Source: FEN-727 sp036508635
GTDB lineage: Bacteria; Actinomycetota; Geothermincolia; Fen-727; Anoxymicrobiaceae
DNA: 10,830 bases
NCBI GenBank assembly: GCA_036508635.1
Contig: DATCGY010000085.1
Coordinates: 1-10,830, forward strand
Direction of reading: 5' to 3'
Shown: positions 1-7,700 of the stretch, in pieces
How the letters are laid out: every line of letters starts with the position of its first letter
Numbering within the stretch: position 1 is the first letter of the stretch
Program-made: the position numbers and the translations under genes
Notes under the pieces: generated by a model
Seen by the model: the letters and a program-made list of their open reading frames with translations, nothing else
Databases searched by the model: none
Told to the model about the DNA's origin: nothing

Positions 1-283
1 GGAGTCGCGATTCTTCTTTGAAGGCCGGTTCAAGGATGTCGGTCAAGAGCGCGGAGGACTCTGCGATTTCATAAGTTGCACTACTACCAACTCTCTTCCG
101 CAGAAGGATTCCCAGGTCGACAAGATTGTTTAATGACCTTAAGCAGGTCGCATGGCTCATTCCGAGTTCCCTGGCAATGCCCCTTCCAGTAAGAACGGGC
201 GAGGGGTACAGGACCATGTGCCGCAAGACCCGAACGTTGTTCGGATTGCCGAATACGTCGTCAAGAGGTTGATTGATTCTCAT
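1..283 (-). CDS. Winged-helix DNA-binding protein, N-terminal part (likely wHTH-nucleotidyltransferase family), truncated by window edge
   Basis: The reading frame opens at ATG 283-281 and stays open for 94 codons to the left edge, so only the N-terminus is visible. A strong ribosome binding site (GGGGAG, 295-290) lies 6 bases before the ATG and fixes the start. Residues about 32-53 form a helix-turn-helix (TGRGIARELGMS then a recognition helix ATCLRSLNNL), and residues 59-73 look like the wing (ILLRKRVGSSATYEI). The ending, with a TDILEPAFKEE-like stretch after the wing, resembles proteins in which a MarR/ArsR-like winged helix precedes a nucleotidyltransferase (MNT-type) domain. That second domain lies outside the window, so this part of the call is inference from memory of the family. 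The palindromic operator just upstream suggests it controls its own transcription. Alternative: a plain ArsR/MarR-type repressor. The winged helix is secure; the nucleotidyltransferase part is not. Confidence 0.75.
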   Translation of the reverse strand, partial: MRINQPLDDVFGNPNNVRVLRHMVLYPSPVLTGRGIARELGMSHATCLRSLNNLVDLGILLRKRVGSSATYEIAESSALLTDILEPAFKEESRL

Positions 284-302
284 GGTTCACTCCCCATCAG
301 CC

Positions 303-330
303 TGTATCATATATGATACAACTGTATCAT
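303..330. promoter_or_regulatory. Palindromic operator with third half-site upstream of the wHTH gene
   Basis: Bases 303-320 (TGTATCATATATGATACA) form a perfect 18-bp palindrome. The half-site TGTATCAT recurs at 323-330, exactly 20 bases (about two helical turns) after the first arm. The element lies 20 bases upstream of the wHTH start codon. It also contains a good -10-like hexamer for the minus strand (TATGAT, 311-306), with no convincing -35. A dimeric winged-helix protein bound here would block that promoter, so autoregulation is the likely role. The repeat is seen directly; the binding protein is inferred from adjacency. Confidence 0.7.
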
Positions 331-704
331 AACTGAGGCACTAGGTTGGACTTCTTGAGCACGATAATCAGATTTATAGTGCGCTTGGTGTGTATCTCCG
401 GCCTCTGTGTCCGCGTTCTGCCAGCCGGGCCGGGCTCGGCTGGTTTGCTTGCCGCGCCGGTTGATGGCCGCTGGCCGGCCATGATCGGCCTGCCGCCCTG
501 ACGGCTCCTCGTGGCAGCGGGGCTGTCAACGAGGGGAGCCAAGGCTGGATGAATCCACTTCAAGGGCACGTGTTCTGCAGTGTCGAACTACTACACAGTC
601 AACTCAAGCGGGACGGAGAGGCACAAAGACAAAACCAGGCCCGTAATCATTATCGCCGCTGGCGTGGACGGCGGCGTGAGGCACGTTCTCAAGAGGTGTT
701 CCAG
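331..704. other. Non-coding stretch with GC-rich hairpins
   Basis: No gene is supported here. The reading frames that cross it have no ribosome site with a plausible protein, and their translations are low-complexity Arg/Pro/Ala sequence. It contains a 7-bp inverted repeat CCAGCCG/CGGCTGG (421-427 and 437-443, 9-base loop) followed by TTTGCTT, which resembles a weak terminator. A 10-bp palindrome TGGCCGGCCA lies at 472-481. An AT-rich patch at 644-653 (TAATCATTAT) could supply a -10 box for the lipoprotein gene, but I see no matching -35. The last bases hold the ribosome binding site of the next gene (AGAGGTG, 692-698). The stretch could be a long 5' leader; no known riboswitch class was recognised. 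Confidence 0.45.
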
Positions 705-1328
705 ATGCTCGGAATCAGAAGAAGCCAGGCGGCGGCGGCGGCGGCGGCGGTCTGCATCGCTGTGGCGTTGTTGATGGTGGCAGCGGCAGGGTGCGGCGTC
801 AGCAAACCTGTCATCAAATCAGCGACGCCGAGCAAAGGATTGCCTGGCACAGGCTTCAAGATATCGGGCACGTTCTTCGGCAAGACGCAGGACAAGGGCA
901 CCGTGACCGTAGGTGGCAAGAAGTCAATCGTCGTATCCTGGTCTGACACATCTATCACAGCGACCGTACCCGCTGTCCTCAGCGCGGGGAGCCACCCCGT
1001 GGTCGTGACGACCGCCGGGGGACCCAGCAACAAGGTCACCTACACGGTGTTCGCCACCTTCACCGGGTCGACCCCACTTCCGGCGATGCTCGAGTTCTTG
1101 AAGGACAGGAAGATCGACACAAAAGGCATGTCCTTCACCGCGGTAGCAACCAGCAAGACGGACCCCAACTGGAAGCTGGACAAGGCGGCGAAGACGGGCG
1201 GGCCGACCTACTACTTTCTCTTCCACAAGACACCTGCCGGCTGGACAATCATCGACTACGGGTCAGGGTTCACAGCGGAACAGATGAAGATAGATGGCGC
1301 CCCAAGCGACCTCACACCGCCGACCTAG
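705..1328 (+). CDS. IPT/TIG-domain lipoprotein
   Basis: A 207-residue secreted lipoprotein. ATG 705 is chosen over ATG 549 because it follows AGAGGTG (692-698) at suitable spacing and gives a textbook signal peptide: Arg5-Arg6, a hydrophobic run from Ala9 to Ala28, and a lipobox AAGC ending at Cys30. The earlier start would add 52 Arg/Gln-rich residues before it. After cleavage Cys30 would be lipidated and anchor the protein outside the membrane. Residues about 34-117 match the IPT/TIG immunoglobulin-like fold (PVIKSATPSKGLPGTGFKISG, then SDTSITATVP, then VTTAGGPSN). Residues 118-207 form a separate C-terminal region (Thr/Lys-rich, then YYFLFHKTPAGWTIIDYGSGF) that I do not recognise by name. 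Its role is unknown; binding or structure at the cell surface is the usual inference for TIG domains. It stands alone, with a hairpin right after the stop. Confidence 0.85.
   Translation: MLGIRRSQAAAAAAAVCIAVALLMVAAAGCGVSKPVIKSATPSKGLPGTGFKISGTFFGKTQDKGTVTVGGKKSIVVSWSDTSITATVPAVLSAGSHPVVVTTAGGPSNKVTYTVFATFTGSTPLPAMLEFLKDRKIDTKGMSFTAVATSKTDPNWKLDKAAKTGGPTYYFLFHKTPAGWTIIDYGSGFTAEQMKIDGAPSDLTPPT
728..750 (+). repeat. GGC/GCG trinucleotide microsatellite in the signal peptide
   Basis: Seven perfect GGC units plus a partial unit. In the lipoprotein frame they read as seven consecutive GCG codons (Ala9-Ala15), the start of the hydrophobic core of the signal peptide. Gain or loss of a unit keeps the frame and changes only the length of that core. 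Confidence 0.9.
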
Positions 1329-1331
1329 GAG

Positions 1332-1362
1332 TGCGGTGGGCTCCCCGGCCCACGAATTCGCA
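1332..1362 (+). terminator. Hairpin after the lipoprotein gene (possible terminator)
   Basis: GTGGGC (1336-1341) pairs with GCCCAC (1348-1353) across a 6-base loop. TGCG (1332-1335) and CGCA (1359-1362) can extend the stem beyond a one-sided GAATT bulge. It begins 3 bases after the stop codon, where an intrinsic terminator belongs, but there is no T-tract, so it may instead be an RNA-stabilising hairpin. Confidence 0.4.
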
Positions 1363-1371
1363 TTACATATT

Positions 1372-1389
1372 CACTGATCACACTGATCG
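1372..1389. repeat. Tandem CACTGATC repeat
   Basis: CACTGATCA (1372-1380) is followed directly by CACTGATCG (1381-1389), two adjacent 9-base copies differing in the last base. It lies about 80 bases upstream of the addBA -10 box, so it may be a regulator site or chance. Confidence 0.4.
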
Positions 1390-1430
1390 AGCGTGGTTAA
1401 TCCTAAGAGCGCAATCATGATAGCCCCTTG

Positions 1431-1472
1431 TGACAATTCAGGCCGATGATTGTCATAGCCATCGGATATAAT
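1431..1472 (+). promoter_or_regulatory. Promoter and inverted repeat upstream of addBA
   Basis: An exact TATAAT lies at 1467-1472, predicting transcription from about 1479, roughly 29 bases before the chosen addB start. No good -35 hexamer sits 16-18 bases upstream. Instead there is a 7-bp inverted repeat, TGACAAT (1431-1437) and ATTGTCA (1449-1455), separated by 11 bases, plus a second overlapping one, CCGATG (1443-1448) and CATCGG (1460-1465). A promoter with a perfect -10, a poor -35 and a dyad just upstream fits activator dependence. No GAAC-N4-GTTC type LexA site is visible. The -10 is seen; regulation is inferred. Confidence 0.55.
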
Positions 1473-1507
1473 CATTTGCGATACGGCAACCCCGGATGAG
1501 GATGGAC

Positions 1508-4500
1508 ATGGAGAGACTGGACGGCTTCACGCGCGCGCTGCGCGACGTTTGCGCAACAGATCCCCTGCGGGAGAAGTGGGTCCTGGCGCCTTCCCTGCGG
1601 ATCGCGCAGCAGTGGATCGACCGGGCAGCTCTCTCGGGGCAGCCGGTCCTCGGTGCTCACGCTAAGACCCTGCGGGGGGTCGCCATCGACATCGCATCCC
1701 CCCGGTTGGCCGCGAGCGGGCGGGCTTTCCTCGGCCGAACCGGCTCCGAGGTCCTGCTGGACGGGCTGTTCGGGCGGCTGAGGTCCTCCGACAAGGACGC
1801 TCTGGCGTTGCTCAACCCGAGCAGCGGCCTCACCGAAGCGCTCCACAGGACGATCCGCGACATCAGGCTTGCGGGCCTGTGCTCCAGGGATGTCTCCGCC
1901 GCTACCGTGCGCGCCGAGAAACGCGGAGGCCTGTTCGAGGACGGTCTCAAAGGCGAGCAAGTCATCAAGCTCCTGGGTTGGTACGAGGAGGAGCTCGACA
2001 GTGGGGGCCTTATCGACTACGCGGGCGCGCTCCGCCTGGCGATAGACCACTTGGGTGCGGACCCGAAAGCCGCAATCGGTGACGCACTGCTCGTCATCCC
2101 CGATGTCGACGTCGAAGGTCTGAGAGGTCTCGAGAGGGGATTCTGGGCGGCGGTGCCGGAGGAAAACAAGCTGGTCCTCGAAGCCGACAGGCCGGCGGAA
2201 GGGCCGGGCGCAGAAGCCCGGTCAGACATCGAACTTCTACGTTGGCTACCGAGGCCGGGGGACGCTCCCGCGCCAAAAGGGGACGGGTCGGCGAAGCTGT
2301 TCCGTGCGAGCGGAGAGGTGAACGAGGTTAGGGAAGTCCTGCGCCGGTGCGTCGGCGGAGGGATCCCGTTCGATGACATCGAGATAATACACACTGATAC
2401 GGGCACATACGTGCCGCTCATCTACGAGCAGCTCTGCCGGATGGAGTTCGAGGGCGACGATGACCGCCCCGTCACCTTCGAGGAAGGACTCCACGCCAGC
2501 TTCTTCAGGCCTGGCCGCGCTCTGTGCGCGTGGGCGTCGTGGGTCATCGACGGCTACCCGCAGCGAACGCTGGTGAGGATGCTGCAGGACGGCCTGCTGG
2601 AAGTGCCGGGCGCGAACGAGGCCAGGTTCGGGCAGAACCGGCTCGGGGCTCTCCTTCGTTCGGTGCCGATCCGGGAGGGCCGGGAGCGCTACGTCCCCTG
2701 CATCGACACGAAGATCAGTGCCTTGAAGAAGAGGATCGGGGCCCCTGTCGACGAGGAGGATGGCGCCGCCTCCGCGCGCCGCTCCAACATCGAGAGGCAG
2801 GTAGCGGGCCTCACACTGCTGAGGCCCGTCGTCGAGAGCCTTGTGGCGGGCTCTCCCGCCGGTGGTGAGACGCAGGCCGGGATACTGCGCATGGCAAGGG
2901 AGTTCCTTGATACTAGGGCGCGCTGCGCGGGTCGCTTGGACGAGTTCGCGAAGAAGAGGCTCCTCACGCACGTCGATCAGTACGTGGAAAGCCTGGACGA
3001 GGATACCAGGGTAGAAGGCCTGGACGTGCTCGCCTGGCTGCACTCTCTTGCCGACGAGTCGCAGGTGGGTGGACAGGGGCCGACCCCGGGATGCTTGTAT
3101 GTGACCAACCTCGGGCAGGGCGGGCACTCGGGCAGGCGGCACACGTTCATAGTGGGCCTCGACGACCGGCGGTTCCCCGGTGCGGGGTTGCAGGACCCGC
3201 TCCTGCTTGACGCCGAGCGCTCGGCCATGTCTCCGGAACTTCGGACCGCCGGCGACTCGCTGGAGCGGAAGGTGGACGGGTTCCACCAGCTCGTGGCTCG
3301 ACTGCGCGGGCAGGTCACCCTCAGCTACAGCAGCCGCAACCTCGCCGATGACAACGAGGCGTCCTACCCCGCGGGGGTCGTGGCCTCAGCGTATCGATTG
3401 CTCTCCGGCGAGGATTCCTTCGAGCAGGAACTGATGGAGGAATGGATCGGCCCTCCCGCCGCTTTCGCGCCCCTGGAGGAAGAGGAGTGCATAGACGCGA
3501 CCGAGTGGTGGATATGGCGGACCTGCGTCGCCGAGCAAGGTCCCAGGGCACTGGACATCGTCATGACCTCGTTCCCACACCTCGAGAGCGGGCGCACGGC
3601 GCGGGAGAAACGTGACAGCGATCTGTTCACCGAGTTCGACGGGTACGTCCCCGAGGCGGCGCTCGACCCCGAGGTCAACCCGGCGCTCGAAGGCGGGCGC
3701 CCGATATCCGCTAACAGGTTTCAGGCGCTCGCACGCTGCCCCATGGACTTCTTCTTCACACACGTCCTGAGGCTGAAGCCACCGGAGGAGTACGCTGTCG
3801 ACCCCTCCGTCTGGCTCGACGTGGCGACCAAGGGGATCCTTCTGCACTCGGTGTTCCAGAGGTTCCTCTCGGCGCTCGGCAAGAGGGGCGAGACGGCGGA
3901 CTTCGACCGGCAATGGGCCGAGTTGAAAGAGATACTGGATGACGAGGTCGAGCGGGTCACCGCGGAAATACCTCCCCCGCTGGCGAGGGTCTCCGAGGCA
4001 GGCAGCGCGCCACTCTACGCACAGGCGTACTTCAACGACCTGGCGCAGATGGAGAAGACCGCGGAGATATTCCTGAGGGCGGAGGCTCAGGGCATCGGGC
4101 GGGGAGTGCCGCTGTATTTCGAGGCCTCAATAGGCTTCGAGAGCCACCAGCAGGAGGGCACTGCGCTCGACACAGTCGAGCCGGTCGAAGTGGAGGTCGG
4201 CGCCGGCGAGGAGGCGAAGCGCATACGGCTGCGCGGCGGCGTCGACCGGGTGGACCTCCTGGCAAAGACCGACGAGGCCGACCTCTACGCGGTGTGGGAC
4301 TACAAGACCATGGGAGGCTCCAAGTACAGGGTGCAGGGCCCTTTCAACATGGGCCGTTACCTGCAGGGCGCCATATACCCGTGCATCGTCGAGCGTCGCC
4401 TGCACGAGACCGGTGACGTGGGGGCGAAGGTCGTCAAGTTCGGCTACATCTTCCCCACAGAGTATGTGCACGGCGAGCCTATCGAGTGGACGGCGTCGGA

Positions 4501-4711
4501 ACTCGCTGACGGCGACCGGATGCTGTGGCTGCTCTGCGAGCTTGTCCAGAGGGGTTGCTTCGCGTTCAGCGACGAGCCCGACGACGTAGACTTCAGCGAC
4601 TGCACCGAGGCTTTCGGCGACCTCGATGAAGCGGTGGAACAGGTCAAGGCGAAGCTCGCAAACACGGCCAACGAAGCAATGTGGCCTTTCAGGGAGCTGA
4701 GGGGGCTGTGA
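1508..4711 (+). CDS. addB: AddB-like helicase-nuclease subunit B (PD-(D/E)XK nuclease)
   Basis: About 1067 residues, near the usual AddB size. AddB partners AddA to resect double-strand breaks in the cytoplasm and prepare ends for RecA. ATG 1508 is preferred because GAGGA (1498-1502) lies 5 bases upstream; ATG 1496 and 1502 in the same frame are possible. Residues count from 1508. The N-terminus (WVLAPSLRIAQQWI) sits where other AddBs carry a Walker A loop, but no GxGKT is present. The middle has the family block FIVGLDDRRFPGAG. The C-terminal nuclease looks intact: RCPMDFFF (Cys744), LHSVF, GGVDRVD (Asp913), WDYKT (Asp931, Lys933) and QGAIY (Gln953, Tyr957). AddB usually has further cysteines near the end that complete a 4Fe-4S cluster. 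Here that segment reads DFSDCTEAFGD, with Phe1029 and Phe1036 apparently in cysteine positions and only Cys1032 kept. The stop overlaps addA by 4 bases, so the two are one operon. Confidence 0.88.
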   Translation: MERLDGFTRALRDVCATDPLREKWVLAPSLRIAQQWIDRAALSGQPVLGAHAKTLRGVAIDIASPRLAASGRAFLGRTGSEVLLDGLFGRLRSSDKDALALLNPSSGLTEALHRTIRDIRLAGLCSRDVSAATVRAEKRGGLFEDGLKGEQVIKLLGWYEEELDSGGLIDYAGALRLAIDHLGADPKAAIGDALLVIPDVDVEGLRGLERGFWAAVPEENKLVLEADRPAEGPGAEARSDIELLRWLPRPGDAPAPKGDGSAKLFRASGEVNEVREVLRRCVGGGIPFDDIEIIHTDTGTYVPLIYEQLCRMEFEGDDDRPVTFEEGLHASFFRPGRALCAWASWVIDGYPQRTLVRMLQDGLLEVPGANEARFGQNRLGALLRSVPIREGRERYVPCIDTKISALKKRIGAPVDEEDGAASARRSNIERQVAGLTLLRPVVESLVAGSPAGGETQAGILRMAREFLDTRARCAGRLDEFAKKRLLTHVDQYVESLDEDTRVEGLDVLAWLHSLADESQVGGQGPTPGCLYVTNLGQGGHSGRRHTFIVGLDDRRFPGAGLQDPLLLDAERSAMSPELRTAGDSLERKVDGFHQLVARLRGQVTLSYSSRNLADDNEASYPAGVVASAYRLLSGEDSFEQELMEEWIGPPAAFAPLEEEECIDATEWWIWRTCVAEQGPRALDIVMTSFPHLESGRTAREKRDSDLFTEFDGYVPEAALDPEVNPALEGGRPISANRFQALARCPMDFFFTHVLRLKPPEEYAVDPSVWLDVATKGILLHSVFQRFLSALGKRGETADFDRQWAELKEILDDEVERVTAEIPPPLARVSEAGSAPLYAQAYFNDLAQMEKTAEIFLRAEAQGIGRGVPLYFEASIGFESHQQEGTALDTVEPVEVEVGAGEEAKRIRLRGGVDRVDLLAKTDEADLYAVWDYKTMGGSKYRVQGPFNMGRYLQGAIYPCIVERRLHETGDVGAKVVKFGYIFPTEYVHGEPIEWTASELADGDRMLWLLCELVQRGCFAFSDEPDDVDFSDCTEAFGDLDEAVEQVKAKLANTANEAMWPFRELRGL

Positions 4712-7700
4712 CAGGAACAAGAAAGGGCGAGCTCCCGGACGCGGAGCAGAGGAACCGCATAAAGACAGGGCTCGGAGTGAACATGCTGGTCGAGGCCGCC
4801 GCCGGCACCGGCAAGACCACCATGCTGCTGGAAAGGATGGTCGAGCTCATCCGCACCGGTAGATGCCAGAGGGTGTCGAACATCGCGGCGATAACGTTCA
4901 CCCGCAAAGCGGCAGCGGAGCTGAGAAGCCGCTTCCAGGTGGAGCTCGAGAAGACGGACGCCAGGGCGGAAGGGGAGGAGAGGGAGCGACTCGACGACGC
5001 GCTCCACCACGTGGAGCAGTGCTTTATCGGGACCATCCACTCCTTCTGCGCGCGCCTCCTGCGCGAGCGACCCCTGGAGTCGGGCACGGACATATCTTTT
5101 GAAGAGATCGACGATAGTGATGACGAGCTGCTGCTCGCCCAGGCCTGGGAGGAGTTCGCCGCCACCGCGATAGCCGACGACCCGGACGGCATCATCGAGA
5201 AGATGAGAGCCCACCGCCTCGAGTTCGGCGACCTGGCGGGGGCGTTCGTGGAGTACGCCGAGTCCCACGACGTAGACGAGTGGCCCCTTTCAGACTGCGA
5301 AGTGGAAATGCCGACCGCGGCGTGGATGAACGCCCAGATACACAGTTACGTGGAGCACATGGAGCGCGTACACCCTGAGCTTCCCGACGACGACGGGAAA
5401 CCGGAAAGGCTCAAGGAGAGATACCGCACGATACCGTTGAGGTTCCGGCAGAACCAACCTCTCGACCTTCCCGCCGCCGTAGATATCATCGAGATTCTCA
5501 ACGGCAAGGCTCCGAGTATGAACCAGGAGCTCAAGAAGGCCCTCACAAAGGATGAGAAGCAGCTGGTCAAGGGCGAGCAGGACGAGTGGAAAGCGCGCAA
5601 GGAGTCGATCGATACTGCCGGGATAATGGAGAAGTGGCTCCTTCTCAGGTACCAGGTAGCACTGGAGGTGCTCGAGGCCGCCAGGCGCCACTACGACGGG
5701 ATGAGGGAGCGCGCGGGCGTGCTCAACTTCCAGGACCTGCTGATGAAGGCCGCCGCCCTCCTTCGCGAGCACCCGCGGGTGCGGCGCTACTTCTCCGGGA
5801 GGTACACGCACGTGCTGGTCGACGAGTTCCAGGACACCGACCCGATCCAGGCTGAGATGATGCTGCTCCTGACCGCGTCCGACATGGACACCGCGGGCCT
5901 CGACTGGCTGGACTGCGTGCCGCGCGAGGGGGCCCTTTTTGTGGTCGGCGATCCCAAGCAGTCTATCTACCGGTTCCGCCGGGCCGACATCGCCACCTAC
6001 AACCTGGTCAAGGAGAAGTTCCAGCAGTGGGAAGGCGCGGAGGTGCTGGAGCTCTTCGCGAACTTCCGCTCCGGCGAGGAGATCCTCGAGTTCGTGGACG
6101 TCTGTTTCTGCGACGAGTTCGAGGCGCCGGGCACGCCGACACCGGAATCACCGTCGTACGTGCGGCTGGTGAAGTGCAGGAGCGAAGCGAACGAGGGCGA
6201 CCTGGACGGCGTGAAGACTTTACGGGTACCATGCGACGCTGAAGGCAAGGTCGACCGCGACGCGGAGGTGGATGCCATCGCCCGATTCATAGTGAACGCG
6301 GTGGCCGAGGGCCACACCGTTGCGCGGCGGGCTCCCGCCGAAGGTGACGAGCCGGAACCAGCCAGGGTCACGTACGGCGATTTCATGATAATCACACGCA
6401 TCAAGGACGAGCTCGACCCACTCGCCAGGAAGCTCCAGGAGCTGGGCGCGCCTTGCCAGGTATCAGGGAGCACCGGGCTGGCCAAGGTCCCGGAGCTCAA
6501 GATGCTGCTCGCCTGCCTGAAGGCGGCGGCCAACCCGGACAACCCCGTGCTGGCGGTGGCCGCGCTTCGAAGCGAACTGTTCGGTATCAGCGATCAGGCA
6601 TTGTACCGTTTCAAGAAGGCCAGGGGGCGGTTCGACTACCGGGTCGGGCGGGACGTGCCCGCGGAGCTCCCTGGTGAGGAGCGGGAAGCTTTCGCGAACG
6701 CGTTCGAGCGTCTGGGGAGGTACTCTCAGCTGCTCTCGAGGCTTCCCGTCGTCACGGCGCTGGAGCGGATCGCCGAAGACCTGGGCCTGTTCGCCCTGGC
6801 CGGCGCCAGGGAAGGAGGCGACGTCGCCGCCGGGAGCATCGCGAAGGCGCTCGAGATACTCAGGTGCGGTCGCGAGGGTCGCTGGACGCTGCCGCAGGCT
6901 CTCGAGACCCTGGAAGAGATCTCGTCCGGCGAGATCGAGAGTGACGGGATGTCGGCCCTGCCGGAGAAGCGCGATGCTGTGCGCATAATGAACCTCCATA
7001 AGGTCAAAGGGCTTCAGGCGCCGGTGGTCTTCCTGGCCGGTGTGTCAAAACCGGGCAAGTTCCCCAGTAAGTTCCATGTGGACCGTCACACCGGGAAGAC
7101 CCTTGGCTACATGGAGATCAGAAGACCTCCATACAGGAAAGACAGAGGATCAGGCACGCTGGTCGCCTGCCCGTTTGACTGGGGCTCGAAGCAGAAGGCG
7201 GAAGACCTGTTCGCCGACAAGGAGAAGCTCAGGCTGAGGTACGTCGCTGCCACCCGGGCTGAGTCGCTGCTCGTAATATCCCTTTCGGAAGGCGAAAAAG
7301 AAGGGCGCTGGAGCGAGTTCGAGGATGCGCTCGCCAGTGAAGAGCAGCTCGATGCTCCCCCGGAAACCCGCGACGTCCCGCGTGCGGGACCGGCTAGCCG
7401 GCCATGCGCTTCACCCGAAGAGGCCGCCGCCGCAATCCGCTCGAGGCTCGCTCGCTCCGGGGTGCCGACCTATGGCTTGAAGGGGGCGAAGGAGTTTGCA
7501 CAGGATGCCGCAGGTATTGCTCCCGCGTTGAGGAGGACGCCTATAGAGCGCGAGATGGATTCGCTGGAGGATGTCCTGGATGACGCGGAGCGCGGAGTCT
7601 ACTGGGGTACGGTAGTCCACGCTCTTCTCGAGTTCGAGATGGCGAGCCCGGCTGGTGACCTCTCGTCGATCGCAGCCTCTCTCCTCGAGGAAAACGGCCT

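Noticed and set aside
230..244. CCGAAC-GTT-GTTCGG, resembling a LexA/SOS box of Gram-positive bacteria
   Set aside because: The spacer is 3 bases rather than the 4 of GAAC-N4-GTTC, and it lies inside coding sequence for the wHTH protein (Pro-Asn-Asn-Val-Arg), not at a promoter.
327..569. Minus-strand open frame of 80 codons
   Set aside because: It has no ribosome site, is low-complexity Arg/Pro/Ala sequence, and overlaps GC-rich hairpins; it is most likely a by-product of high GC.
605..640. GGGACGGAGAGGC-like stretch reminiscent of a cyclic di-GMP riboswitch core
   Set aside because: The conserved GEMM elements (GGGACGCAAAGCC and the tetraloop-receptor pairing) are not present; the likeness is superficial.
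549..704. Upstream ATG 549 as start of the IPT/TIG lipoprotein
   Set aside because: It would put 52 Arg/Gln-rich residues ahead of a clear lipoprotein signal peptide. ATG 705 has a better ribosome site and the right signal layout.
2246..3286. Minus-strand open frame of 346 codons inside addB
   Set aside because: It is antisense to a well-supported gene, has Arg/Pro/His-rich composition and no recognisable domain; such frames are expected opposite GC-rich genes.
4444..5268. Minus-strand open frame of 274 codons across the addB/addA junction
   Set aside because: It is antisense to two genes with clear motifs, and its translation is low-complexity with no domain.
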